Shown here: one piece after another, positions 17,498-26,092 of the stretch
Layout of the letters: each line of letters starts with the position of its first letter
Numbering within the stretch: position 1 is the stretch's first letter
Translations under genes and position numbers: made by a program
The notes under the pieces: generated by a model
Databases searched by the model: none
What the model saw: only the letters and a program-made list of their open reading frames with translations
Told to the model about the DNA's origin: nothing
From: Streptomyces sp. CB09001
GTDB taxonomy: Bacteria > Actinomycetota > Actinomycetes > Streptomycetales > Streptomycetaceae
Reading direction: 5' to 3'
NCBI RefSeq assembly: GCF_003369795.1
Contig: NZ_CP026730.1
Span: 5,819,001-5,883,000, forward strand
DNA: 64,000 nucleotides

Positions 17498-18343
17498 CCT
17501 GCAATCATGGGCCTGCGCACGGAGCTTGCCATAGCGTTGGAGCAGAACACTTACATCCTTGGGCGCGCTGATCAGGTTGCTCGACCTCTGGCCTTCGGTG
17601 TAGCCGAGCCAACGATGGTCAGGTGTCTCGGCCAGGTACATGTGGCCATCGACTCCGCAGTGATCTTCTTGACGAAGCGGCATGAGTTGGATTTCGACGT
17701 TACGCACACGGCCCATGCTCAGCAGGTGGTCGATGACAGCCGTCGTCACCTGGCTTCCGCCGAGACCTCGTTCCAGCACGGCCTGTTCGATGACGAAGCT
17801 GAACGCAGTGTTGGGTCTCTGCATGATGATCTGCTGCCGATCGAGGCGGGCGACAACCTCGCGGTCGAGTTGTTCCTCCGTGACAGGAGGCAGCCTGCGG
17901 TCGAAGACAGCCCTGATGTACGGCTCAGGCTGCAACAACCCCGGAATCGCCCGGCACTCGTACGCTTACAGCGAGATCGCTTCCTCCTCGATCCCTGCCC
18001 ACTGCCGGAACCACGACGCCAACCCCGCCTTCCGTGTCAGGCTCTTCGCAGCCGCCCTCAGCACGCGTCCCGCGACGGCCCCCAGTGCCTGCTCCGACCG
18101 CTCCAGCAGGTCCCGTGGCGGGAACCGTTTCCCCTGTTCGATCTTGGCGACGTAGGCGACCGAGTACTGCACCAGCGGCGCGAACTGCTCCTGCGTCAGG
18201 CGGGCTTCCTCCCGCAGGGCCTTGAGGACCGCGCCGAACGTCTTGAGGCTGTCGGAGAGTTCCGGCTCGCAGCTACCAGCCCCGTTCCCGCCCCCACCCT
18301 GCCCGGCGTTCCCGCCCGCCCCGCCGCCGTTGCCCGTCGTCAT
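17456..18343 (-). pseudogene. XRE-DUF5753 regulator interrupted by an in-frame TAA
   Basis: Start ATG 18,343 is preceded by AGGGGAAGG. After a Gly-rich lead comes an XRE helix-turn-helix (ALREEARLTQEQFAPLV, then YVAKIEQGKR), then the DUF5753 domain (YECRAIPGLLQPEPYIRAVF, and MPLRQEDHCG further on). The two halves are in the same reading frame but separated by TAA at 17,966-17,968, in the context EAISL-stop-AYECRAIPG. Related proteins have Tyr or another residue here, so a TAC-to-TAA change is the simplest explanation. The second half could be translated only from a poor TTG near 17,938. It is probably a recent pseudogene, or carries a sequencing error. Confidence 0.88.
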
Positions 18344-18549
18344 CGCAGCCGCCTTCCCCTGTGCCGCCGGGGCACTCGTGCCGCGCCCGGCTGCTCGCCG
18401 TACCGTCTGCCGTACGCGCTGCGCCACGTTCGGCACATCCATCGTCACGTACAGCGACCGACCCGGTCCAGTGGGTCGACCAGTACAACGGGATCTGTAT
18501 CGGCGCCGGACCTGCCGACGGCACGTCACTTCTCGGCAGCGTGGCCGCC

Positions 18550-18990
18550 ATGTCGATCCCCCGCACTCAGAGCCCCACCCCGGCCCATACATTCACCCAG
18601 CGCTTCTCCGCAACCCGCCGGGGCGCCCGCCTCGCCCGGCTGATCGCCGCGCACCAACTCACCGAGTGGGGCCACCCGCACGGCACCGCGGCACACGACA
18701 CCGTCGTCCTCGTCGTTGCCGAACTCGCGGCGAACGCGGTCCTCCACGGCCGCGTCCCCGGGCGGGACTTCGCCCTGTCTCTGTCCCACGACGAGGACCG
18801 GGGCGTCATCCGGGTCGAGGTGACCGACACCCACCCCGCCCAGCCGACGCGGCGGACCCCCGGTACGGATGAGAACGGCGGTCGAGGTCTGCTCCTCGTC
18901 GATGCGCTCGCCGCCGACTGGGGTGTACGCGACCGCCTCGGCCCCGGCAAGACGGTCTGGGCCGAGTGCGGAACAGCTCCCCGGACCTGA
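18550..18990 (+). CDS. HATPase-domain anti-sigma/regulatory kinase-like protein
   Basis: This 146-aa protein is a stand-alone GHKL ATP-binding domain of the RsbW-like type common in Streptomyces. The N-box is ELAANAVLHG, the G1-like element is VTDTHPAQPT, and the G2 box is GGRGLLLVDALAADWG, followed by GPGKTVWAE. It is divergent from the XRE-DUF5753 gene, completing the usual trio. Such proteins typically phosphorylate or sequester regulators, but the substrate here is unknown. I chose ATG 18,550 because the sequence upstream is not protein-like. The last codons and stop are duplicated as a relic at 21,131. Confidence 0.85.
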   Translation: MSIPRTQSPTPAHTFTQRFSATRRGARLARLIAAHQLTEWGHPHGTAAHDTVVLVVAELAANAVLHGRVPGRDFALSLSHDEDRGVIRVEVTDTHPAQPTRRTPGTDENGGRGLLLVDALAADWGVRDRLGPGKTVWAECGTAPRT

Positions 18991-19043
18991 CAGGCACCGG
19001 ATCGGCCACCGTGGTCGACTGAACCCGCCGAAGCGCGCATACC

Positions 19044-20228
19044 TCAACTTCTGCTCCTGCCCATCCTGATGTCCTGGTTCCAGGCGTCGCTCCGGCCGTT
19101 CCGCCCCGTCTTGCAGACCGTGTCGTAGCAGCGCCAGAACCAGACCCCGTTCCTGCGGCGGCGCTGCTCGATGCTCGTGCCGCCACAGCGGGCGCACTTG
19201 GGCGGGCGGGAGAACAGCTCGGCGTGCTCGTGCTCCAGGAGCTTGCGGGCGAAGCGGCCGCCGCGGATCGTCACCATGACCTCACGGGTCCACGACTGGG
19301 ACAGGGTGTTGAGGCTGCCGAGCATCACCGCCCGCTCGTCGATCACCGCGATCTTCTGGTGCATGACGTTGACGGGAACCACCGTGTGGACGACGGCCCG
19401 AAGGTCCGCGATGAGACTCTGGTTGCCCGGGCGGGCCTGGAGCTGGTCCGTGTCGTCGCGGATGAACACGCTCACGCGCACACCGCGACCGGCCGCCTCG
19501 CGCAGCAGCGGCAGGATGCCGCGCGCACGCGCGTCCTCGTGCGGTGGAGTGATGAGGTGCCCGGCCGCAATCGCCGTACGCCCGGCGTGCCGACCAGCGC
19601 GGCCAGGTGGGAGAAAACCGTGCCCTGCTTCGCGGAGCCGATGCGCTCCCGGCTGCCGATGACGTACAGGCGGGTCTGAACACGGGTGGCCGCCACGGTG
19701 AACAGGCGCACGCCGCTGCGCGCCCAGTCCGACGCGCCCGGCTCCCGGTGGTCCAGCGACATCCACAGTTCCTTGCCGTCGGCGCCCTCGACCGTGTCGA
19801 AGACGACCACGGGGAACTCCCGGCCCTGGAAGCGGTGCGCTGTGCCCACCTCCGCGAGCGGGCCGCCGCCGCTCTCCACGTCCCGCAGCGCCTCCAGGGT
19901 CGCCTCCGCCTGGACGCCGTAGGGGGTGACGATGCCGGTGTCATCAACCCTTGCGCGGTGGTACTCCACCAGCGCCCTGGCGATCAGGGACCCGGCGGAC
20001 CACCAGCCGCTGCGGCTTCCGGTCAGGTGGGGGCTGGCCAGTTCGTGCAGTCCGTCGGTGTCGACGACGACGATCTCCGGGTCGTCGGGGGGCCGCGGTG
20101 GCGCGATCTGCTTGCCGCCCCGCAGCATTCCCCCGTACGCCGGTGAGTTCGCCAGGCCCATCACCGCCGGGCCGAAGCGGTGCTGCTCGGTCAGCCCGAT
20201 GCGACTGACCGCTCGGGCGGCGATGACC
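19044..20228 (-). pseudogene. Relic of an SF1 helicase fused to a PLD-like nuclease and zinc finger
   Basis: Read on the minus strand from about 20,228: RIGLTEQHRFGPAVMGLA and TAHRFQGREFPVVVFDTVEG, then RLFTVAATRVQTRLYVIGS. These are motifs IV-VI of a superfamily 1 (AAA_12-type) helicase. Near 19,580 the frame shifts and continues with ILPLLREAAGRGVRVSVF, then NVMHQKIAVIDERAVMLGSLN, a phospholipase D-like H-x-K active site. It ends with a C-x2-C ... C zinc-finger tail (CARCGG). The helicase N-terminus with its Walker A motif is missing and the 5' end abuts the gene at 20,232. Such helicase-PLD fusions occur in bacterial defence and repair contexts. This copy is both truncated and frameshifted. 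Confidence 0.8.
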
Positions 20229-20231
20229 GCA

Positions 20232-20876
20232 TTACCGGCCGACGACGCGAGTCGCCAGCCGCCGACGCACCCAGGCGGCGAAATCGTCCCCCGGACCAGC
20301 TGGCTGCACGTCGGTCAGCAGCGCTTCCGTCTCACTAACCGGTGCGTCATCGACTCGCAGCAAGATCTCCAGGCGGGTCAGCGGCACCAGTCGCACGACC
20401 GGCATGGTCGGATGGCGACACTCGTGCAGGAGATTGGTTCGGTCGAGCAGGTGGATCATTTGCGGGATCGCTTCGTCGCGCAACGCACTTGCCAGCGCCT
20501 CGCCGCAGAGGTGTCGGTTGTCCTCGCGCAGAGCCCAGCGTGAGCGAAGCCGCCCCTCGATGTTGGGCATATGTGCTGCCTGCGGTGGTGGAATCACGTC
20601 GCCGGCGACAACTGCCTCCCCGAAGGCGCGGGGAGCCCCCACCTCGCCGCCGGCCCAGTGCTGTCGATTGATCCACTCCCAGTAGAGAGCCGGCACAATG
20701 CGGTATCCCACGTCGAACACAGCGGCGTCCGGGTCGACGTAGTGACGTGCGAACCCGAGAACAGCCTGATCACCACTGTCCGAGATGAAGCGGAAGGTGC
20801 GGCCGGACCGCATGAACCCGGCCGGTCGCATCACTGGGGCCACATACTTGCTGACCAGCGAGTCCAGCGGTCTCAT
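20232..20876 (-). CDS. Hypothetical protein, possibly DUF4304-like
   Basis: This 214-aa protein starts at ATG 20,876, with GAGGAA about 9 nt upstream. An earlier in-frame GTG at 20,885 lies too close to that site. The N-terminal VMRPAGFMRSGRTFRF followed by a strand-rich FARHYVDPDAAVFDVGYRI resembles the opening of DUF4304 proteins, which are often small immunity-like or toxin-associated proteins. I am not sure of the family. Its stop overlaps the broken helicase relic, which may mean it was inserted into, or became joined to, the older gene. Confidence 0.6.
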   Translation of the reverse strand: MRPLDSLVSKYVAPVMRPAGFMRSGRTFRFISDSGDQAVLGFARHYVDPDAAVFDVGYRIVPALYWEWINRQHWAGGEVGAPRAFGEAVVAGDVIPPPQAAHMPNIEGRLRSRWALREDNRHLCGEALASALRDEAIPQMIHLLDRTNLLHECRHPTMPVVRLVPLTRLEILLRVDDAPVSETEALLTDVQPAGPGDDFAAWVRRRLATRVVGR

Positions 20877-20921
20877 CAGTCTCACTTCCTCGTCTACACG
20901 CCCGCAACTCGATACGTGCCC

Positions 20922-21076
20922 TAGAACTCGACCGCGCTGCCGTCGACGCCGGCCTCACGCTCCCGCACCACAACGGGCGGACCGAAGGCGTCAACACCCG
21001 CACCAAACGGATCATGAGGCAGATGCACGGACGGGCTGACTTCGCCCTCCTCCGCCACCGTATCCTCCTGCACTGA
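20922..21076 (+). mobile_element. ISL3-family transposase C-terminal relic
   Basis: The frame encodes VDAGLTLPHHNGRTEGVNT, then KRIMRQMHGRADFALLRH, and ends RILLH at the stop 21,074-21,076. This is the conserved end of ISL3 transposases, including the last catalytic-domain helix. The rest of the gene is absent. It lies in the 20,877-21,581 gap, which otherwise holds only the HATPase tail relic and no gene I can support. Confidence 0.8.
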
Positions 21077-21130
21077 CCGCCACCCTTCGTCACCACTGAT
21101 TACGGGACAGAGCCGCTGGTTTGACAGACC

Positions 21131-21166
21131 CTCTGGGCCGAGTGCGGAACAGCTCCCCGGACCTGA
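21131..21166 (+). repeat. Relic of a HATPase gene 3' end
   Basis: About 34 bp (from TCTGGGCCGAGTGCGGAACA to the TGA) are identical to 18,957-18,990, the last codons of the HATPase gene (WAECGTAPRT, stop). Similarity stops soon after the stop codon. It marks an old duplication or deletion endpoint. Confidence 0.8.
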
Positions 21167-21581
21167 AGTACGAGATCGGCCGCCTCCTTGTGCCACTGAC
21201 AGTGGGTGTCGTCCAGGTTTCGCCCGTGGCACGCCCAGAGGTCCTGGTGTCAGAGTCGGGTCCGCGTTGGTGCCGCGAAGAAGCAATATGCCGATGAGAG
21301 GCTGATCGCCGCACTGCTCATGCAGGAGGAGCCGTTGTACACGGCGTGGCCTGGACTATCCCGAGACCTGGCGAAGACTTCGGTTTCGGCACGGGGTATG
21401 TGGAGTGATCCTCCTATTGGCAAACACCCGAGTGTCGGGCCCGTGCAGATGAAGTCTGAGACTGCCCGACAGGTTCGTCCACAGCTCCACGGCTTGGCAC
21501 TACAAGGATGGTGCGTCACTCAGGTGTCGAATTCTGCTGGGATAGCCTCGGCGGAACACTCCTCGTGGGAGAGATCACATT

Positions 21582-21950
21582 ATGGACACAGCCACTCTCG
21601 CGACGCGTGGTCCTGGCGGCTGTTCGGTCTTCGGCCTAGCCCTGACCGCGGCCGCCCTCACCACCGTGTGCTGGGGTCTCACCGCGCTGCTGTCCGAGAA
21701 CTTCGGGAACGACTGCCTTTTCTACTTCGGTGACACCGAGCCGCGCGCCGACCACTGTTACCTGGTCAACGACCGGGCGGAGGTTTGGCTGCCCCGATCG
21801 GTGTCCGCCGCGTGGGCCGCTGCCGTACTGGTTCTCTGCCTGCCGCGCCGGTTTCCCCCGGCTCGGCGTGTCGCCGCCGGCGTCTCCGTTGCTTGCCTGA
21901 TCGTCGCCGCAGCGCTCGGGGGGCACGCCGTGGCTGTCTCCGGCCCATGA
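21582..21950 (+). CDS. Small membrane protein, unknown function
   Basis: This 122-aa protein has membrane segments at about residues 17-38, 74-92 and 99-118 and an extracytoplasmic loop containing NDCLFYFGDTEPRADHCYL with two cysteines that could form a disulfide. ATG 21,582 is preceded by GGGAGAG. No family is recognised. Its size and topology echo the protein at 11,555, and it lies just upstream of an apparent immunity-type gene, so an immunity role is possible but unsupported by motif. Confidence 0.6.
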   Translation: MDTATLATRGPGGCSVFGLALTAAALTTVCWGLTALLSENFGNDCLFYFGDTEPRADHCYLVNDRAEVWLPRSVSAAWAAAVLVLCLPRRFPPARRVAAGVSVACLIVAAALGGHAVAVSGP

Positions 21951-22017
21951 CGGGCTACTGGAGCAGGCGCCCGATGCCGTCGGGCAACTACAAGAAGCCG
22001 AACGAGAGTCGAGCAGA

Positions 22018-22977
22018 GTGAAACGCATGAATCATCTCGACGTCGTCCGACTACTCGGCTTCGACGCCTCGGCGCGACCGGAGGACGAGTGCGGTCAGGT
22101 CGTTCCCGGGGACTTCGAGTTCCTGGTCCGGGCCGTACCGGCCGGGGTCTTCGCAGGGTCCGTGCTGCTCGAACGACCCGACGCTGTCCCCGTACGCTCC
22201 CTTGAGGAGTTCATCCGGCCCACCTCCATGCGCATCGGGGACATGGAGCTGTCGCTTCGCAGCCGCGACCAGCGGCTGTGGCTGCCGCTCCACCCGGAAT
22301 CCGGCGGCATGGTGCCGTGGGGGCGCAGTGCAACCGACGGCGTGCTGCTGTGGGACACCACCGCAGACTGGACGACCGTCGTCACGGACGACGACTTCCA
22401 GTTGTGGCTCGACCTTCCCTTCTCTGCCTCCGAGTTCGTGGGGCGGGCGCTGCTCGGACGTCCCGAGGGGGTTCCCGCGTTCGAGAGCATCGAGGAATAC
22501 GAATCCGGTTCGTTCTGGAGGGTCGCCGACGACATGCGGGCGACGGCCACGGCGCTGTCGAACCCGGACATCGGCGCGGTGGAGGAGCTCGTCGCCCGGA
22601 TCCGGAACATCGGTGTTCCGGGCATCCGGCAGTACGCGCGGGAACTCGTCGACGGGGCCGCGGAGAACACGAAGACGCCGGATCTCGTGTTCCCGGAGGA
22701 CTACCTGGCAGTCATGCGGGAGTTCCCCGGCGGGGTGATTGCCGGAACGCGCGTGTTTCCCGTCGCCGAGGCCGCCTGGCTGACCGAGGAACCGGTGTTC
22801 CGGCAGTGGGGCGAACTGGAGGGCAGGGCTTTCGGCTGGCTCGCCCTGACAGCCGACCCGCAGGAGTGGCGCGTCGCCTGCATCGAGCCAGGGGGCACCT
22901 CGCTCACCCACCTGGAGGAGCAGACCTTCGCCTCGTTCCTACGACGCCGACTGCGGGGCGACGACTCACTGTTCTGA
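22018..22977 (+). CDS. Large acidic protein with SUKH-like features, unknown function
   Basis: This 319-aa protein starts at GTG 22,018 or ATG 22,027. The middle (GVLLWDTTADWTTVV) and the C-terminal third (FPEDYLAVMREFPGGVIAGTRVF, then a strand-rich stretch and WRVACIEPGGTS) recall SUKH/SMI1 folds, which recognise partners through P-x-D-Y-x-x-F/M elements. The resemblance is weak and the protein is longer than a single SUKH domain, so two diverged halves are possible. Its place between a small membrane protein and the duplicated SUKH/S26 relic supports a toxin-immunity connection. No enzyme motif is seen. Confidence 0.6.
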   Translation: MKRMNHLDVVRLLGFDASARPEDECGQVVPGDFEFLVRAVPAGVFAGSVLLERPDAVPVRSLEEFIRPTSMRIGDMELSLRSRDQRLWLPLHPESGGMVPWGRSATDGVLLWDTTADWTTVVTDDDFQLWLDLPFSASEFVGRALLGRPEGVPAFESIEEYESGSFWRVADDMRATATALSNPDIGAVEELVARIRNIGVPGIRQYARELVDGAAENTKTPDLVFPEDYLAVMREFPGGVIAGTRVFPVAEAAWLTEEPVFRQWGELEGRAFGWLALTADPQEWRVACIEPGGTSLTHLEEQTFASFLRRRLRGDDSLF

Positions 22978-23022
22978 GCTGCTCTTGCTTTCACGCAGTA
23001 AGGGGCGGTGCTGTTGAGGCTC

Positions 23023-23149
23023 TCCGTCGACTGGGAGCCGATCGAAGGGCGGCACCTTCAGTGAGAGAGCCGTCTACTTTTCGGGCTTCGGGCTTCGGGC
23101 CCGTACGCCTTCGACTTTCGAGCCGGGCCGCTCGGTTCCCGGCAGTTGA
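23023..23149 (+). pseudogene. Relic of a SUKH immunity gene, only both ends kept
   Basis: Near 23,023-23,045 the sequence encodes SVDWEPIE, like SVDWTTVE near the start of the SUKH protein at 7824. At 23,114-23,149 it encodes TFEPGRSVPGS and a stop, matching TFQPGPSVHGS at the end of that protein. The roughly 350 bp between are gone. It lies at the same distance before its S26-like gene as the intact immunity gene does at the first locus. Confidence 0.75.
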
Positions 23150-23175
23150 GCAGAGACAGACAGGGAGGGACGTTC

Positions 23176-23862
23176 GTGCAGTCGCAACGTGCGGGCCGCG
23201 GACTCAGGGTCGCCGCCTGGGTGCTGATTCCGCTGGGGCTGATGCTGTTGCTCGGAGCCGGCGTCGGGATGACGCGAACCGGTGTCCTGGACCGGGAGCG
23301 GATCACCGTCGCGGGCGACGCGATGCGGCCCACTTATCGTCCGGGCGAGGAGTTGACCGTTGAGAGCATTGACGAAGCCGGGATACGTCGCGGCGATGTC
23401 GTCCTCGTCCGTGTGCCGGGGCGGTACGGGGGCGCGCCGGTTCTGCGACGGGTGATCGGTCTGGGCGGTGACCATGTGGAGTCCCGTGACGGTACGCGGG
23501 TCGCGGTGAACGGCAAGGAGCTCGACGAGCCGTATGTGCTGCGCGACAAGTTCGGTCTGCCTGGCCCCCGGTACGACGTGACCGTGCCGGAGGGTCGGCT
23601 GTTCCTCCTCGGTGATCACCGGGCCAACGCGAACGACTCGCGTTACTTCCTGGGTGAACGGTCGGGGAGCGTTGCGGCCTCCGACGTACGCGGCCGGGTC
23701 CGGGACGAGTCGGCCGCGTCACTGTGGCCACTGGCCCTGGGAGCCTTCGGAGCCCTGCTGACCCTGGTCGGGGTCGGGCTGGGCAGCGGGGGCTACTTGG
23801 TCGGGCGGCGCCCCCGGAGCGCGGATGCGGCGGTGACACCGTGGTCCGGCCCATACGCGTAA
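23176..23862 (+). CDS. Signal peptidase I-like protein lacking catalytic Ser and Lys, copy 2
   Basis: This 228-aa protein is a close paralogue of the product at 8363, with the same start context (AGGGAGGG before GTG) and the same topology. The nucleophile box is again GDAMRPTY (Ala49), and the base position is LRRVIGLGGD (Arg91 here, Gln91 in copy 1). GDHRANANDSR is retained. Substitutions between the copies are spread over the whole length while the fold motifs are constant, so both seem to be kept under selection as proteins despite the missing active site. Possible roles include binding a preprotein or partnering another peptidase. None is proven. Confidence 0.85.
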   Translation: MQSQRAGRGLRVAAWVLIPLGLMLLLGAGVGMTRTGVLDRERITVAGDAMRPTYRPGEELTVESIDEAGIRRGDVVLVRVPGRYGGAPVLRRVIGLGGDHVESRDGTRVAVNGKELDEPYVLRDKFGLPGPRYDVTVPEGRLFLLGDHRANANDSRYFLGERSGSVAASDVRGRVRDESAASLWPLALGAFGALLTLVGVGLGSGGYLVGRRPRSADAAVTPWSGPYA

Positions 23863-24028
23863 CTCCGCCCGACGCGCAGCGGTCGAGAAGGTTGTACGGG
23901 AAGCCGTGCGAACTCGTGTGGGATTACGCACGTCCAGAAGCCGTGATGGCTGCGAGTGGGCCTGCGCTTGGTCCTGTGGAGGGCGTATGGACGTTTTCCG
24001 CATGACCGGGTGGAGGGGGAGCGGTCCT

Positions 24029-24463
24029 ATGGGTGATGTGGGCGAACGCGTGCCGTGCGCGGAGGAGATGCGGAGTACGGCCGCGGCCTTCGTGGGACGT
24101 GTCACCGCGCGGAACAGGCTTCCACTGGACTACTCGGTGGCCAGCCTCCGCGTCGTCGACTTCCTTGTCGACGGGCTGCGCAAGAACGGAGTGGAAGAGG
24201 TGAGGGTGCGCGAAGCGCTGTTCGGCCTCGGAGCCTACGTCGGAGAGGTCCTGGTCCGACGGGCCGGCGCGACGTGGATCGACTTCGAGGCCGACCAACG
24301 GTCCTACTTCGGGGAGCCGACCGGGGTACGCATGCCGGACGGCCGGGTGTGGAACCCCTTGGGCAAGGTCCGGAACTGCTTCGCGGTGGGAAGCTCCCAG
24401 GAATCCCTCCGCACGTTCTACCTGACCCTGCATGGCAGGGCTCGGCGGCGGTCAGTGGCCTGA
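24029..24463 (+). CDS. Hypothetical protein
   Basis: This is a 144-aa soluble protein. ATG 24,029 follows GGAGGGGG at a normal distance. Earlier in-frame ATGs (23,987 and 24,002) have poorer sites. Features are an N-terminal helical part (EEMRSTAAAFVGRV, LRVVDFLVDGLRKNG), the segment GLGAYVGEVLVRRAGATWIDF and RMPDGRVWNPLGKVRN. I do not recognise the family. It is convergent with the conserved murA-like gene and separated from it by a bidirectional terminator, so it is the last gene of the accessory region. Confidence 0.65.
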   Translation: MGDVGERVPCAEEMRSTAAAFVGRVTARNRLPLDYSVASLRVVDFLVDGLRKNGVEEVRVREALFGLGAYVGEVLVRRAGATWIDFEADQRSYFGEPTGVRMPDGRVWNPLGKVRNCFAVGSSQESLRTFYLTLHGRARRRSVA

Positions 24464-24469
24464 CCGGCG

Positions 24470-24512
24470 GAATCCCCTCCTGGCCGCACACGTGCGGTTC
24501 AGGAGGGGATTC
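24470..24512. terminator. Bidirectional terminator between the accessory region and murA2
   Basis: The 13-bp arms GAATCCCCTCCTG (24,470-24,482) and CAGGAGGGGATTC (24,500-24,512) pair perfectly. A nested CCGCACACGTGCGG lies in the loop and CCTTTTCCCC follows on the plus side. Confidence 0.9.
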
Positions 24513-24534
24513 GCGTTGCCTTTTCCCCTAGCTC

Positions 24535-26064
24535 TCAGATGTCCCGGAAGATCTCGATCTGCGCCCCGATCGAGTTCAGCCGCTCCGCCAGGTCCTCGTA
24601 ACCGCGGTTGATGACGTACACGTTGCGCAGTACCGACGTGCCCTCGGCGGCCATCATCGCGAGGAGGACGACCACGGCGGGGCGCAGGGCCGGCGGGCAC
24701 ATCATCTCGGCGGCGCGCCAGCGGGTGGGGCCCTCGACCAGGACGCGGTGGGGGTCCAGGAGCTGAAGGCGGCCGCCGAGGCGGTTCAGGTCCGTGAGGT
24801 AGATGGCGCGGTTGTCGTAGACCCAGTCGTGGATGAGGGTCTGGCCCTGGGCCGAGGCGGCGATGGCCGCGAAGAAGGGGACGTTGTCGATGTTGAGGCC
24901 GGGGAAGGGCATCGGGTGGATCTTGTCGATCGGCGCCTCCAGCTTCGACGGCCGGACGGTCAGGTCCACCAACCGCGTGCGGCCGTTGTCGGCGAAGTAC
25001 TCCGGGGTGCGGTCGTGGTCGAGGCCCATCTCCTCCAGGACCGCCAGCTCGATCTCCAGGAACTCGATCGGGACCCGGCGCACCGTCAGCTCCGACTCCG
25101 TGACCACGGCGGCGGCCAGCAGGCTCATCGCCTCTACCGGGTCCTCGGAGGGGGAGTAGTCCACGTCGGCGTCGATGACCGGCATGCCGTGCACGGTGAG
25201 GGTGGTGGTGCCGATGCCCTCCACCCGGACGCCCAGGGCCTCCAGGAAGAAGCACAGGTCCTGGACCATGTAGTTGGAGGAGGCGTTGCGGATGACGGTG
25301 ACACCGTCGTGGCGGGCGGCGGCCAGGAGGGCGTTCTCCGTCACCGTGTCGCCGCGCTCGGTCAGGACGATCGGGCGGTCCGGGCGGACGGTGCGGTCGA
25401 CCACCGCGTGGTAGTGGCCCTCGGTCGCGGCGACATCCAGGCCGAAGCGGCGCAGCGCGATCATGTGCGGCTCGATGGTCCGGGTGCCGAGGTCGCAGCC
25501 ACCGGCGTAGGGCAGCCGGAAGCGCTCCATGCGGTGCAGCAGCGGGCCGAGGAACATGATGATGGAGCGGGTGCGGACGGCCGCCTCGGCGTCGATGGCC
25601 TCCATGTCCAGCTCGGACGGCGGCACGATCTCCAGGTCGGTGCCGTCGTTGATCCAGCGGGTGCGCACGCCGATGGAGTTGAGCACCTCCAGGAGGCGGT
25701 AGACCTCCTCGATGCGGGCGACCCGGCGCAGTACGGTGCGCCCCTTGTTGAGCAGCGAGGCGCACAGCAGGGCCACGCAGGCGTTCTTGCTGGTCTTGAC
25801 GTCGATGGCGCCGGACAGGCGACGGCCGCCGACCACGCGCAGGTGCATCGGACCCGCGTAGCCCAGGGAGACGATTTCGCTGTCCAGCGCTTCGCCGATC
25901 CGGGCGATCATCTCAAGGCTGATGTTCTGATTGCCGCGTTCGATGCGGTTGACGGCGCTCTGGCTGGTGTTGAGCGCCTCCGCGAGCTGTGACTGCGTCC
26001 AGCCGCGGTGCTGCCGGGCGTCACGGATGAGTCGGCCGATGCGTACGAGGTAGTCGTCTGCCAT
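24535..26064 (-). CDS. murA2: XRE-MurA fusion: UDP-GlcNAc 1-carboxyvinyltransferase homologue with N-terminal helix-turn-helix
   Basis: This is a 509-aa protein. Residues 5-65 form an XRE helix-turn-helix (RGWTQSQLAEALNTSQSAVNR). The rest is an EPSP-synthase/MurA fold of about 435 residues. MurA catalyses enolpyruvyl transfer from PEP to UDP-GlcNAc, the first committed step of peptidoglycan synthesis. The KN pair (KTSKNACVALL) and the PEP-binding Cys (AGGCDLGTRTIEPH, Cys190) are present. The FPTD segment of canonical MurA, which carries the catalytic Asp, reads FPGLNIDN here, so activity may be altered. I recall a MurA-like gene at this place, next to aconitase, in S. coelicolor. The helix-turn-helix suggests DNA binding, possibly at the palindromes just upstream. 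Confidence 0.9.
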   Translation of the reverse strand: MADDYLVRIGRLIRDARQHRGWTQSQLAEALNTSQSAVNRIERGNQNISLEMIARIGEALDSEIVSLGYAGPMHLRVVGGRRLSGAIDVKTSKNACVALLCASLLNKGRTVLRRVARIEEVYRLLEVLNSIGVRTRWINDGTDLEIVPPSELDMEAIDAEAAVRTRSIIMFLGPLLHRMERFRLPYAGGCDLGTRTIEPHMIALRRFGLDVAATEGHYHAVVDRTVRPDRPIVLTERGDTVTENALLAAARHDGVTVIRNASSNYMVQDLCFFLEALGVRVEGIGTTTLTVHGMPVIDADVDYSPSEDPVEAMSLLAAAVVTESELTVRRVPIEFLEIELAVLEEMGLDHDRTPEYFADNGRTRLVDLTVRPSKLEAPIDKIHPMPFPGLNIDNVPFFAAIAASAQGQTLIHDWVYDNRAIYLTDLNRLGGRLQLLDPHRVLVEGPTRWRAAEMMCPPALRPAVVVLLAMMAAEGTSVLRNVYVINRGYEDLAERLNSIGAQIEIFRDI

Positions 26065-26076
26065 GAGGTTGAGGCT

Positions 26077-26092
26077 ATCTCAGATATGAGAT
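26077..26092. promoter_or_regulatory. Palindrome ATCTC-N6-GAGAT, site 1
   Basis: ATCTCAGATATGAGAT lies 13 bp upstream of the XRE-MurA start. The same half-sites with the same spacing recur at 26,249. A likely operator for the XRE domain of the adjacent gene (autoregulation) or another dimeric regulator. Confidence 0.65.
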
